Assembly: GCF_017939625.1 (NCBI RefSeq)
Contig: NZ_JAGKTC010000001.1
Coordinates: 590,519-654,518 of the forward strand
DNA length: 64,000 nt
Origin: Pseudoxanthomonas helianthi
Lineage (GTDB): Bacteria; Pseudomonadota; Gammaproteobacteria; Xanthomonadales; Xanthomonadaceae
Reading direction: 5' to 3'
Positions 40,608-48,923 of this stretch are shown piece by piece; the first letter of the stretch is position 1; the number at the start of each line of letters is the position of its first letter. A model generated the notes under the pieces. That model searched no databases and was not told the origin of the DNA. It saw nothing but the letters and a program-made list of their open reading frames with translations. The position numbers were made by a program, and so were the translations under genes.

Positions 40608-42134
40608 ATGAGCAGCGCTCGCACGCTTCCGATCTGGACCCTCGACCGCATCAGCGACGGCTTCCGTCCCGGCCTGCCGCCCTCGGCGGACGTGGTGGTG
40701 GTCGGCGCCGGTGTCGCGGGTTTGACCACGGCTTGCCGGCTGGCCCAGGACGGTCGCGATGTCTGCGTGGTGGATCGGGAAGGCATCGGCCAGGGCGAGT
40801 CTTCGCGCACCACCGCGCACCTGGCCTCGGCGCTGGATGACCGTTTCTATCATCTGGCGCACTGGCATGGCGCCGAGGGCGCGCGGCGTGCGGCGGAAAG
40901 CCATGCGGCCGCGATCGACTGGATAGAGCGCCTGGCGATGTCCGCGGACGACGATTGCGGTTTCCGGCGCGTGCCCGGTTATCTGTTTTCGTACGACGGC
41001 AAGACCGATCGCCTGGAGAAGGAGCTTGGCGCCGCGCGCGATGCAGGCCTGGAGGTGAGCTTCGAAGCGGGTATCCCGCAGTTGCCGAACCTCGGCCCGG
41101 CGTTGCGTTTCGAAAACCAGGCGCGCATCGACATGGGCCGCTATCTGCGCATTCTCGCCGAAACCTGCCGGGCATCGGGGGTGAAGTTCTGCCTCGACGA
41201 AATCGCCGAAGCCACCGGCGGCGATTCGCCCACCGTGGTGTCGGCGGCGGGCACGCGCCTGCCCGCCGCCGCGGTGGTTATCGCGACCGACGTGCCTTTC
41301 CACGAGCGCTTCGCCGTCCACACGAAGCAGGCGGCCTACCGCACTTACGTGGTGGCGGGACCGGTCGACGAGGGCGCCCTGCCCGACGCGCTGATCTGGG
41401 ACGACGGCGATCCGTACCACTACATCCGTCTCCTCGACACGGCCGACGGCAAATGGGTGATCGTCGGCGGGGAGGATCACAAGACCGGACAGGACCACGA
41501 TCCGAAGGCCTTCGTGCGCCTGCAGGAATGGGCCCGGGAAAAGCTGCCGGGCGTGCACTCCTTCACCCATGCCTGGTCGGGACAGATCATCGAACCGGCC
41601 GACGGCCTGGCGTTCATCGGTGCCGATGCCGGCGGGGAAGAGAATCTTTACGTGATCACCGGCGATTCCGGCAACGGAATCACCCACGGCACCCTCGGCG
41701 GACTGCTGATCGCCGACCTGATCGCCGGCCGCGACAACGCATGGGCCACGCTCTACGATCCGAAGCGCAAGCTGCTCCGGGCCTCCGGCGACTGGATACG
41801 CGAAAACACCAACGTCGCGCTGCAATACCGCGACTGGGTCGAGTCCGGCGATATCGCCAGGCCGGAAGAACTGGCGCCCGGCGAAGGCGCGGTCGTCCGC
41901 CACGGCATGCACCGGATCGCGGTTTACCGGAAAGGCGATGGCGACTTCGCGGCGTTTTCCGCGCAATGCCCGCACCTCGGCTGCGCGGTGCGCTGGAGCC
42001 CACAGGAAAAATCCTGGGATTGTCCCTGCCACGGATCGCGCTTCGATGCGCAGACCGGCGCCGTGCTCAACGGACCGGCCAACGCGCCGCTGCAACCCAG
42101 CGCATGGCCCCTCGAGGACCGCGGCCCGGATTGA
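40608..42134 (+). CDS. FAD-dependent oxidoreductase with C-terminal Rieske domain
   Basis: A 508-aa fusion. The N-terminal DAO-type FAD domain has VVVVGAGVAGLTTACRLAQDG and SSRTTAHLASALD. The C-terminal Rieske [2Fe-2S] domain has both ligand pairs: CPHLGC and CPCHGS. No signal peptide. The redox partner and substrate are unknown. AGGAGG lies before the ATG. This FAD-Rieske architecture recurs in bacterial stress islands. Confidence 0.9.
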   Translation: MSSARTLPIWTLDRISDGFRPGLPPSADVVVVGAGVAGLTTACRLAQDGRDVCVVDREGIGQGESSRTTAHLASALDDRFYHLAHWHGAEGARRAAESHAAAIDWIERLAMSADDDCGFRRVPGYLFSYDGKTDRLEKELGAARDAGLEVSFEAGIPQLPNLGPALRFENQARIDMGRYLRILAETCRASGVKFCLDEIAEATGGDSPTVVSAAGTRLPAAAVVIATDVPFHERFAVHTKQAAYRTYVVAGPVDEGALPDALIWDDGDPYHYIRLLDTADGKWVIVGGEDHKTGQDHDPKAFVRLQEWAREKLPGVHSFTHAWSGQIIEPADGLAFIGADAGGEENLYVITGDSGNGITHGTLGGLLIADLIAGRDNAWATLYDPKRKLLRASGDWIRENTNVALQYRDWVESGDIARPEELAPGEGAVVRHGMHRIAVYRKGDGDFAAFSAQCPHLGCAVRWSPQEKSWDCPCHGSRFDAQTGAVLNGPANAPLQPSAWPLEDRGPD

Positions 42135-42137
42135 TCG

Positions 42138-42659
42138 CTATCGGCGCGACGCGCCCGGACGCTGTCCGCCGATGACGCGTCTGGCGATAAGCGCACCCAG
42201 GCCCAGTCCGGCACCGAAGGCCGAATACGTCGCCAGCATCGCCGGTGGCGACAGCCGGCTTTCGAAGCCGGGATTGAGCCTGCGCGGCACCACGTGATAG
42301 TCCACGACATAGGCCACGGCGGCGATCGCGCCGGCGCTCGATGCGATCGCCAGGCTGTCGTGCCTGTTGCGGACCGCCCGTTCGTGCAACACCGCCCAGA
42401 ACACCGAACTGGCGTGGTGGATCGCGTAGCCCACCGCGGTGTGGCGCAGCGAGGGCTGGGCCCGGTGCCTGGCGCGATCGCCCCACAGCCAGTGGCTGGT
42501 CGCGTTGGTTCCTGCGCTCAGGCTGCCCGATCGGCGGCGTCCGCACAGCGAAATCACCAGCGTGGAGACCACGCTGGCCACCGACCCGGAAACGAACGCC
42601 CGCTTCGCGAGCGGCACCCATTGCCTGCGCCATGACGAGGGGCGGCTATTCGCAGGCAT
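42138..42659 (-). CDS. Hypothetical membrane protein (173 aa)
   Basis: A basic protein with about three to four hydrophobic segments (around 19-40, 75-95, 102-122 and 142-165). The stretch TNATSHWLWGDRARHR, then HTAVGYAIHHASSVFWAVLHE, carries several His residues. I recognise no characterised family. It is coupled closely to the LLM oxidoreductase gene upstream (stop 42665, start 42659), suggesting one transcript. Confidence 0.65.
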   Translation of the reverse strand: MPANSRPSSWRRQWVPLAKRAFVSGSVASVVSTLVISLCGRRRSGSLSAGTNATSHWLWGDRARHRAQPSLRHTAVGYAIHHASSVFWAVLHERAVRNRHDSLAIASSAGAIAAVAYVVDYHVVPRRLNPGFESRLSPPAMLATYSAFGAGLGLGALIARRVIGGQRPGASRR

Positions 42660-42664
42660 GGCGG

Positions 42665-43621
42665 TCAACGCAGGCGGGACAACACCGCGTCGCCGAAGTC
42701 GGCGATGAAACCGCCCTGGTCGCGATTGACGTTGTGCAGGTACAGGTTTTCGAAGCCCAGGGCGATGTACTCGCGCAACCATGCGGCGTGCTGGCCGGGA
42801 TCGTCGGAGACGTGCACCGCTTGGCGCACATCGGCTTCGCTGACCGAGGCGGCCGCGGCCTCGTATTCTTCGGGAACGCCCAGGTTTTCCGAGACATCGG
42901 GCGGCAGCACGTTGGTCCGCCATTGCGTCCACGCGTCGCGCGATGCCGTTCGCGCATCGCGCGCATAGGACAACTTGACCTGCAGGTGCAGCTCGCCCCG
43001 CCCGCCCGCGTCGCGGTACGCCGCGGCGATGGCGCGCAGGCGCTCCTTCGGCATGCTGACCGTGATCAGTCCGTCCGCCCACGCCGCGCCCCAGCGCGCG
43101 GTCTCCGGCGTCAGCGCCGCCAGCACCAGTGGCGATGGACGTGGCGGCAAGGTGTAGAGCTTCGCGTGGCGCACCTTGAACGCACCGTCATGGTCGACCT
43201 GCCGCCCGGACCACAGCGAACGCATCACCTCTACCGCTTCGAGCAGGCGCTGGTTGCGCGCCTCCTTGGTCGGCCAGGCCTCACCGGTGATCGCTTCGTT
43301 GAGCGCTTCGCCGCTGCCGGCGGCCATCCAGAACCGGCCCGGAAACATCTCCGCCAGCGTCGCGGCCTTTTGCGCGACCACGGCCGGGTGATAACGGCCC
43401 ACTGGCGAAGAGACCACGCCGAACGGCAGCCGGGTCAGCGCCATCGCCGCGCCGAGCCAGCTCCATGCATAGCCGCTCTGGCCCTGCTCGCGGCTCCAAG
43501 GATGGAAATGGTCCGAGCAGGTGACCGCCTGGAAGCCGGCCCGTTCGGCTTGTTGCACGAGCGCCAACAATTCGCTCGGGGCGAATTGCTCGTGGGATGC
43601 ATGGAAGCCGACGATGGCCAT
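42665..43621 (-). CDS. Luciferase-like (LLM) flavin oxidoreductase, TIGR03885 type
   Basis: A 318-aa TIM-barrel protein of the bacterial luciferase-like monooxygenase family: AGFQAVTCSDHFHPW, YAWSWLGAAMALTRLPFGV, GRFWMAAGSGEALNE and LGFENLYLHNVNRDQ. These match the group annotated as probable non-F420 flavinoid oxidoreductases, which use flavin in organisms lacking F420. AAGGAG lies nine bases before the ATG. Substrate unknown. Confidence 0.85.
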   Translation of the reverse strand: MAIVGFHASHEQFAPSELLALVQQAERAGFQAVTCSDHFHPWSREQGQSGYAWSWLGAAMALTRLPFGVVSSPVGRYHPAVVAQKAATLAEMFPGRFWMAAGSGEALNEAITGEAWPTKEARNQRLLEAVEVMRSLWSGRQVDHDGAFKVRHAKLYTLPPRPSPLVLAALTPETARWGAAWADGLITVSMPKERLRAIAAAYRDAGGRGELHLQVKLSYARDARTASRDAWTQWRTNVLPPDVSENLGVPEEYEAAAASVSEADVRQAVHVSDDPGQHAAWLREYIALGFENLYLHNVNRDQGGFIADFGDAVLSRLR

Positions 43622-43720
43622 TTCATGACTCCTTTCCGGCCCAGCTTAATCCGCCGCTGTTAAGGCGATGGATGCAGCCTTGTGACGCGGGATGAGCATT
43701 CCGCGTGTTAAATCCGGTGC

Positions 43721-44095
43721 ATGGCCAACTCGATCGGAAGCAGGCATTGGGCGATCGCCGAGGGATATCTGCCGGGCTGGAGCACGGGAGAAGACCCGGC
43801 GTTGCAAAGCCATGAAACGTGCTGCGTACTGAACGCCGGCGATGCGCCGGCGAATCTGGCGATCACGCTCTACTTCGAGGACCGCGATCCTGCCGGTCCC
43901 TATCGCGCACGCGTCGAGCCGCGCCGTACCCTGCACCTGCGCTTCGACGCGCTGACCGATCCGGAACCCGTACCCCGGGCCACGCCGTACGCCAGCACGA
44001 TCGAATCGGATGTTCCCATCGTCGTGCAGCACACGCGCCTGGATTCGCGGCAGGCGGCGAACGCCTTGATGACGACCATCGCCTATTCGGGTTGA
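43721..44095 (+). CDS. ASRT-family protein (Anabaena sensory rhodopsin transducer-like)
   Basis: A 124-aa beta-rich soluble protein matching the ASRT family along its length: WAIAEGYLPGWSTG, HETCCVLNAGD, ITLYFEDRDPAGPYR, RRTLHLRFDALTDPEPVPR and SDVPIVVQHTRLDSRQ. In Anabaena the protein binds a sensory rhodopsin and can bind DNA or sugars. No rhodopsin gene is present here, so this one presumably has another partner or binds carbohydrate. No strong ribosome site was seen. Confidence 0.85.
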   Translation: MANSIGSRHWAIAEGYLPGWSTGEDPALQSHETCCVLNAGDAPANLAITLYFEDRDPAGPYRARVEPRRTLHLRFDALTDPEPVPRATPYASTIESDVPIVVQHTRLDSRQAANALMTTIAYSG

Positions 44096-44225
44096 AGACG
44101 CGCGCAGCGCGACCAATTGACCGAAACATATTCGACGCGGCAACCGCGAAGGCACCGCGCGTCGATAGGGCAGCGCAAAAGATGCCGACCGGCGAACGAC
44201 CCGGTCCGGAGAGGTCGGAAGGTTT

Positions 44226-44504
44226 CTAGGACTGACGATCCACGAATTTGAAGAAGCGGCTCTGCCCGCCGTCGAGCGTCTCGTCCTGATACAGGAAGGC
44301 CAGTCGTTCCTGATCGAACTTCTGGAAGAACTCATCCCAATCGATCTCTTCGAGATCCTCGTCTTCGCTGAACTTGATCCGCAGGACGCCGACATGCTCG
44401 TCCTGTTCAGTGCCGCGTACGCTGGCGGGGCGTCCGCCGCGTTGTTCCGCCCATTCGCGGATGCGCGCGTGATCCGTGGTTTGCCTGGAAGAGTGCGATG
44501 CCAT
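44226..44504 (-). CDS. Conserved hypothetical 92-aa acidic protein
   Basis: A small acidic protein. Its recognisable core is VGVLRIKFSEDEDLEEIDWDEFFQKFDQERLAFLYQDET. It belongs to a set of short proteins sometimes mislabelled as glucan-branching enzyme in stress clusters; no catalytic domain is present. GGAG precedes the start at 44504. It converges with the ASRT gene across a 130-bp gap without clear structure. Confidence 0.7.
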   Translation of the reverse strand: MASHSSRQTTDHARIREWAEQRGGRPASVRGTEQDEHVGVLRIKFSEDEDLEEIDWDEFFQKFDQERLAFLYQDETLDGGQSRFFKFVDRQS

Positions 44505-44696
44505 CGTCCGTCTCCGTTCTCTGGTGCCCGAAGCATGAATTCCCTCGGGTTGCCCGCCGGTGAAAACAATGGAAATGGACCGGCAACGACGCCGTCTGCC
44601 CCGCGCCTGTTCGAGAAGGTCACATGCGCCTTTTCATCTTCTCTTCCTCGATCGACAAGGATAAGGAAGGCCTGATTCCCCCGAAGGGGCATGCAG

Positions 44697-45305
44697 ATGG
44701 GAAATGAAATCACGCGAGGCCTGGTTGTCCTGGGATTCGCCATTCTGGCTGGCTGCCGCGACCCGAACATGCCGGCGCCACCCGCCACAAGCGCAGACGC
44801 CACGATCAATCCTGCGCCCTCGCCAGCGGCGAACAATCCGGTGGACACGAACGAGTCGGTCGCGACCGAAGAGGAACGCGACGCGCTGGGCGTGCTCAAC
44901 GCGATCAACGAACACGAGATCGCCGCCGCGCAGCAGGCGCTGGACAAGGGCGTCACCGCCGATGTCGAAGCCTTCGCCCGGATGATGCTCGAGCAGCACA
45001 CCGACAACCAGCAGAAGACCGCGGCCCTGGGCGCCAACCAGACCGGCAAAGACGCCGTCAAGCAACGCAAGGCCGGCGAAGCCGGACTCGCCAAGCTGGC
45101 GGCCATGTCCGGCCCCACCTATGCCCGCGCCTACATGGACGCGATGGTCCAGGGCCATGCCGAGGCGCTGTCCGTCCTCGACTCGAAACTCATCCCGCAG
45201 GCGACCACTCCCGCCGTGCAGACGCATCTGGCGGAAACGCGCGAAGCCGTGGCCCATCATCTCGCAAGGGCCAGGGAAATCATTTCGGCAATGAAGTCGC
45301 GATAG
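44697..45305 (+). CDS. DUF4142 lipoprotein
   Basis: A 202-aa (or 204-aa from 44691) lipoprotein with lipobox LAGC, a Pro/Ala/Asn-rich linker to about residue 55, then the DUF4142 helical domain (EHEIAAAQQALDKGVTADVEAFARMMLEQHTDNQ ... AYMDAMVQGHAEALSVLDSKLIP). This fold is ferritin-like and usually exported. GAAGGGG is better spaced for the second ATG, at 44697. The partner or ligand is unknown. Confidence 0.82.
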   Translation: MGNEITRGLVVLGFAILAGCRDPNMPAPPATSADATINPAPSPAANNPVDTNESVATEEERDALGVLNAINEHEIAAAQQALDKGVTADVEAFARMMLEQHTDNQQKTAALGANQTGKDAVKQRKAGEAGLAKLAAMSGPTYARAYMDAMVQGHAEALSVLDSKLIPQATTPAVQTHLAETREAVAHHLARAREIISAMKSR

Positions 45306-45434
45306 GTCACCGTCGCCCCGACGCCTGTCCCGGCCTGCCGCAAACCCGCGACGCGGGATCTTGCTCAACCATTCGCGCGACGGTAACGGGCCTTTTCATA
45401 TAGTTTCCGCATAGCTGAAGGCACGGAGACAAAT

Positions 45435-46748
45435 ATGAACGCGCCCACGCTGGCGATCGTCGACGACGATCATGATTTCGGCTTGTTTCTCGCATCCATC
45501 GCCAAGCGCAGGGGCTTCCAGACCCAACAGTTCCACACGGTCGCGGAAGCTTGTCCCTGGTTGAACCGGAACGACGCGGAATTGACCATGCTGGACATGG
45601 CCCTGCCCGACGGCACGGGCTTCGATGTGTTGAAAAGCCGTCCGCCCGAACACCGCGGCCGGATCGTGTTCGTATCGGGCACCGGCGATGCCGATGAAAT
45701 CCGCCGCGCCGTCGCCTCTCCTGCCGACGAGTTCCTGGGCAAACCGCTGGAAGAAGGCGCCATCGATCGCCTGCTTAGCCAGGCGCATGCGCGATTCTCC
45801 AGCAGGATGAAGGGCCAGCTCGACCATGGTCGCCTGCTGATCGGGGAAAGCGCGGCGATGATGCAGGTCCGCGAGGACATCGGGCGCGTCGCCCCGACCC
45901 GGCTGAGCGTGCTGATCGCCGGCGAAACCGGGACGGGGAAGGAAATGGTGGCGCGCGCCATCCACCAGGAGAGTGGAAGACGCGGCCGCATGGTCAGCGT
46001 CAACTGCGGTGCAGTTCCCGCGGATCTCCTCGCCAGCCAGTTGTTCGGCCATGAACGCGGTGCGTTCACCGGCGCGAACAGCCGCCACCGCGGCTACTTC
46101 GAGCAGGCCGAAGGCGGCACCCTGTTCCTCGACGAAATCGGCGAAATGCCCGCCGCGCTGCAGGTCTACCTGTTGCGCGCGCTGGAAACCGGCAGCATCG
46201 TCCGCGTCGGCGGCACGGAAGAAGTGGCACTGGACGTGCGCATCATCGCCGCGACCCATCGCATCCAGACCGGCGAACCCGGTCCGCTGCGCGACGACCT
46301 CTACTACCGGCTGGCGCGCTTTCCCATCGAGATACCGCCGCTGCGCGCGCGCGGCGCGGACATCGAGTTGCTGGCGAACTCGTTCGTCCACGCGCTGAAC
46401 CGGGAATACGAAGAAGACAGGCGACTGGACCCGGCCTGTCTCCCGCGCCTGCTCGCCTACGCGTGGCCCGGCAACGTCCGCGAATTGATGTCCGCCACCG
46501 AACGCGCGTACTTGCGATCGCCGAACAGCCTGGTCCACGTCACTCCGATCGGATGCCGTGAACATTCCGCCATCGAAGCGGACCGCATCTGCTTCCGTCC
46601 TGGCATGACCTTCCGCCAGATGGAGGACGAGATGTTGCGGCATACCCTGGCCTACCATCGCGGCGACAAGACCGCGGCGGCGAAGAGCCTCGGGGTCAGC
46701 GTGCGCACGATCCACAACCACCTGGCACGGCTGCGCTCCCATGGATGA
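45435..46748 (+). CDS. NtrC-family sigma-54 response regulator
   Basis: A 437-aa activator. The receiver has VDDDHDF, the phospho-acceptor Asp in LTMLDMALPDG and the Lys in FLGKPLEEG. The AAA+ domain has Walker A GETGTGKEM, the sigma-54 contact loop GAFTGA, Walker B GTLFLDEIGEMP and arginine-finger region DDLYYRLARFPIEIPPLR. The C-terminal Fis-type helix-turn-helix is KTAAAKSLGVSVRTIHNHLARL. All functional motifs are intact. Two sigma-54 promoters in this window (47047 and 52304) are natural targets. No dedicated kinase gene is adjacent except the tiny H-box protein that overlaps its 3' end. Confidence 0.93.
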   Translation: MNAPTLAIVDDDHDFGLFLASIAKRRGFQTQQFHTVAEACPWLNRNDAELTMLDMALPDGTGFDVLKSRPPEHRGRIVFVSGTGDADEIRRAVASPADEFLGKPLEEGAIDRLLSQAHARFSSRMKGQLDHGRLLIGESAAMMQVREDIGRVAPTRLSVLIAGETGTGKEMVARAIHQESGRRGRMVSVNCGAVPADLLASQLFGHERGAFTGANSRHRGYFEQAEGGTLFLDEIGEMPAALQVYLLRALETGSIVRVGGTEEVALDVRIIAATHRIQTGEPGPLRDDLYYRLARFPIEIPPLRARGADIELLANSFVHALNREYEEDRRLDPACLPRLLAYAWPGNVRELMSATERAYLRSPNSLVHVTPIGCREHSAIEADRICFRPGMTFRQMEDEMLRHTLAYHRGDKTAAAKSLGVSVRTIHNHLARLRSHG

Positions 46749-46947
46749 GCAATCGCTGCACCGGCTGCGCAACGAATTGAACATCATCTCCATCGGCGTG
46801 CTGATCCTGAAGGACAAGCTGCGTCTCTCCGGCGCCGAACGCCGGGAAGCCATGGAAGTCCTGCGCAAGATGGAAGCGGCCATCGCGGAGTGCGCGGCGC
46901 TGGTCCGCAAGAAGGACCCGCCTTCCGGCGAACTTCCTTCCCGCTGA
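46741..46947 (+). CDS. 68-aa H-box-like protein coupled to the NtrC regulator
   Basis: A short helical protein overlapping the regulator gene by eight bases. Its first half, LHRLRNELNIISIGVLILKDKL, looks like the H-box helix of a histidine kinase dimerisation domain, with His7 and the following Arg-Asn. A second helix follows, with no ATP-binding domain. It could be a phosphotransfer or anti-activator partner for the response regulator; this is inference from motif and position. No Shine-Dalgarno, so probably coupled translation. Confidence 0.65.
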   Translation: MDEQSLHRLRNELNIISIGVLILKDKLRLSGAERREAMEVLRKMEAAIAECAALVRKKDPPSGELPSR

Positions 46948-46972
46948 GCCGGCTTTCCGGTCATCGCGTGAA

Positions 46973-46983
46973 GAAAAAATTTC
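46973..46983 (+). promoter_or_regulatory. Candidate upstream activator motif GAAAAAATTTC
   Basis: This 11-base motif lies 63 bases upstream of the sigma-54 -24 element at 47047, inside a short dyad GTGAA...TTCAC. The exact reverse complement occurs at the equivalent place before the second sigma-54 promoter (52240-52250). It is a candidate enhancer site for the NtrC-type regulator encoded just upstream. Confidence 0.5.
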
Positions 46984-47046
46984 ACTCGCGGGCACAACCT
47001 GCGCGTCTCGGCGCATCGCAACTCATCCATGGGAACCCGGCGGCGA

Positions 47047-47061
47047 TGGCACGGGAATTGC
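47047..47061 (+). promoter_or_regulatory. Sigma-54 promoter (TGGCACG-N4-TTGC)
   Basis: TGGCACG (47047-47053) and TTGC (47058-47061) are separated by four bases, an exact match to the -24/-12 consensus. Transcription should start near 47072 and read the gene at 47146, whose leader carries AGAGGA. It lies 100 bases downstream of the H-box gene stop. Confidence 0.8.
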
Positions 47062-47145
47062 GTATGCCAAGGTAAGCACCGGACCGTCGTTTCCTTTCCG
47101 ACACGCGGAACCGGTGCACCACCGGCAACGCAAGAGGAATCCGAA

Positions 47146-47484
47146 ATGACCAAAGCGCTACCGAGCAAATTGCCAGAATGCTTCCGCTGGTTGAAGGAAA
47201 AGGATCGGCGACGCCTGTTTCTGGACGACGTCGAAGTGCTGGAAGTCCGCCAGCAACGCCTGGGCTGGGTCGTACGCGTGCACTTGAACGATTCGGTGCA
47301 GCCCCATCCGGTGATCGTGGTCCGTTCGATCGATGCGGGCATGAGATGGGGCGCCCGCTGGAGCAAGATGCGCGCGCCGCAGTTGGTCGCCATGGTCGCG
47401 GGTCGGCAGCGGCACGCGGCGCGCAAGACCCTCCCTGCAGAAGCACGGCTGCAAGGATCCGCTACCGCAGCAGGGCCTGCCTAG
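47146..47484 (+). CDS. Hypothetical 112-aa basic protein, sigma-54 controlled
   Basis: A small basic soluble protein (ECFRWLKEKDRRRLFLDDVEVLEVRQQ, then WVVRVHLNDSVQPHPVIVV). No known domain, signal peptide or membrane span was recognised. AGAGGA is well placed before the ATG at 47146. It is the immediate target of the sigma-54 promoter at 47047 and is probably transcribed with the next gene (46-bp gap). Confidence 0.7.
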   Translation: MTKALPSKLPECFRWLKEKDRRRLFLDDVEVLEVRQQRLGWVVRVHLNDSVQPHPVIVVRSIDAGMRWGARWSKMRAPQLVAMVAGRQRHAARKTLPAEARLQGSATAAGPA

Positions 47485-47530
47485 CCGACGCGTCGCGGCC
47501 ATCGCAGCACCTGCCCCCGAGGAGCACGCC

Positions 47531-47881
47531 ATGAACCGAGATCGAAAGGATCCGCCCGCTCCGGGCGAGAACCGCAACCGCCCGGAATCGCCGGTCGAGC
47601 GGCATCACCGCAAGCGCCACGAGAGCGAGAACCACGACGAAGCGCTGGAGGAATCGTTTCCCGCCAGCGACCCGCCCTCGCCCTTCATTCCCTCCAGATC
47701 GCCGCCGGTTGCCGCGACTCCCCCGGTGTTCAAGGGACCCAAGCGGCGCGCCGCGACCGTCAAGTCCGATCCGGACAGGCCGGGGAAGTCGACGAAGGAG
47801 TCGGTGCAGGATCGCGGCGAACGCGACCAGCGCGAAGAAGTAAAGCGCAAGCAGTCGCGCGCGCCACGCGATCACACATGA
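47531..47881 (+). CDS. Hypothetical 116-aa hydrophilic disordered protein
   Basis: A Pro/Glu/Arg/Lys-rich protein, probably disordered. It contains EALEESFPASDPPSP, a short motif seen in many small uncharacterised proteobacterial proteins. GGAGG precedes the ATG. It probably shares the sigma-54 transcript starting near 47072. The stop overlaps a 15-bp tandem repeat. Confidence 0.7.
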   Translation: MNRDRKDPPAPGENRNRPESPVERHHRKRHESENHDEALEESFPASDPPSPFIPSRSPPVAATPPVFKGPKRRAATVKSDPDRPGKSTKESVQDRGERDQREEVKRKQSRAPRDHT

Positions 47882-47905
47882 CGCGATCACACATGACGCG
47901 ATCAC
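47866..47905. repeat. 15-bp tandem repeat across a gene end
   Basis: ACGCGATCACACATG occurs twice (47866-47880 and 47881-47895), followed by a third partial copy of ten bases. The first TGA created in the array ends the preceding gene. It may reflect replication slippage. Confidence 0.8.
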
Positions 47906-47924
47906 GCAGGAATCGTTTCCCCGT

Positions 47925-48419
47925 TCAGCTCATTACCGATGGGGTGTCGTAATCCAGCTTCCGCGCGTCGACCCTGGCCATCGCCGCTTCCAGTTCCTCC
48001 TGCATCGACTCTTCGGCATCGACCACGACCAGGACGTTGCCCGCCTCGATCTCGCTGGCGAAGCGCCGATGCACGGGATCGACGATCGCGGCCCCCATCA
48101 GCGACGAGGCCCAGGCGCCGAGCACGGCGCCCATCGCGATGCCCAGCGCCAGGCCCCACCAATGCGTTCCGCCGAACACAGTCAGCACCACCAGCGAGCC
48201 CACCAGGCCCAGCGCGGCGCCATACAGCGCCCCGCGGAACGCGGCGGGGACGAAGTCGCTGTCGGCGATCTTGCGCCGGTTGCTGATGCGGTTGATCTCC
48301 ATGTCGCGGCGGGCGACGAACGAGATGTCGTCGTCCGCGACGCGACAGTCCCGCGCCGCCTGCGCCGCATCGCGCGCCTGCTCCATGCCTTGGGTGAGGA
48401 AGACCTGTCGGTGTTTCAT
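47925..48419 (-). CDS. Membrane protein with glycine-zipper spans
   Basis: A 164-aa protein. A soluble N-terminal part (MKHRQVFLTQGMEQARDAAQAAR) is followed by two adjacent membrane segments rich in small residues (AALGLVGSLVVLTVF and GLALGIAMGAVLGAWASSLMGAA), and a soluble ferredoxin-like tail (GNVLVVVDAEESMQEELEAAM). It resembles DUF1269-like proteins, a low-confidence call. It is followed on the same strand only by the gap 47882-47924. Confidence 0.7.
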   Translation of the reverse strand: MKHRQVFLTQGMEQARDAAQAARDCRVADDDISFVARRDMEINRISNRRKIADSDFVPAAFRGALYGAALGLVGSLVVLTVFGGTHWWGLALGIAMGAVLGAWASSLMGAAIVDPVHRRFASEIEAGNVLVVVDAEESMQEELEAAMARVDARKLDYDTPSVMS

Positions 48420-48435
48420 GGCGGTGCCGGTGCGG

Positions 48436-48795
48436 TCAGCGCGCGGGCTGTACCATCAATGCACTGGCGTCCACGCGGGTGACGCCGTCGATGCGGCCCG
48501 CGACGTCGACGGCCTTGTCCTTCTGCGCCCGGTCGGCGACCATGCCGCTGAGCCTGACCACGCCGTTGGTCGTTTCGACCTCGATGTCCTTCGCCGGCAC
48601 GTTGTCGGCGACCATCAACTCGGACTTCACCTTGGTGGTGATCCAGGCGTCGCCGATCGGCTGCGAAGTCTTGTTCTTGTCGCCGACCGTATCCCGCGGA
48701 ATGGCCTGCTGGGCCACCGCCAAGACGGAAGTGGCCGTCACCGCGAGAGACAGCGCGGCGGTCGCGAGGAGCCGGGAAATGCGCGCGACTTTCAT
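48436..48795 (-). CDS. Exported BON-domain protein
   Basis: A 119-aa periplasmic protein. It has a signal peptide (to about residue 28, SVLAVAQ) and one BON domain (about 48-119: GDAWITTKVKSELMVADNVPAKDIEVETTNGVVRLSGMV). It is a short OsmY-like protein with a single BON. GGAGG precedes the start at 48795. It ends 16 bases before the start of the membrane protein gene at 48419, so the two are probably co-transcribed. Confidence 0.85.
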   Translation of the reverse strand: MKVARISRLLATAALSLAVTATSVLAVAQQAIPRDTVGDKNKTSQPIGDAWITTKVKSELMVADNVPAKDIEVETTNGVVRLSGMVADRAQKDKAVDVAGRIDGVTRVDASALMVQPAR

Positions 48796-48923
48796 GGGAA
48801 CCTCCTGCATTCGTTGGTTGCGAGGTGCGCCGCCTCCGAACGTGCAATGCCGCGCAGTTGCGGGCAGGGTGCAATGCGCGGGATTCCGAGCGGGTGAAAA
48901 GCGACGTGACCGACAGGCCGCGT

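Noticed and set aside
47866-47905. Short tandem repeats as a CRISPR array
   Set aside because: The 15-bp units are contiguous with no spacers; no other array-like pattern was seen in the window.
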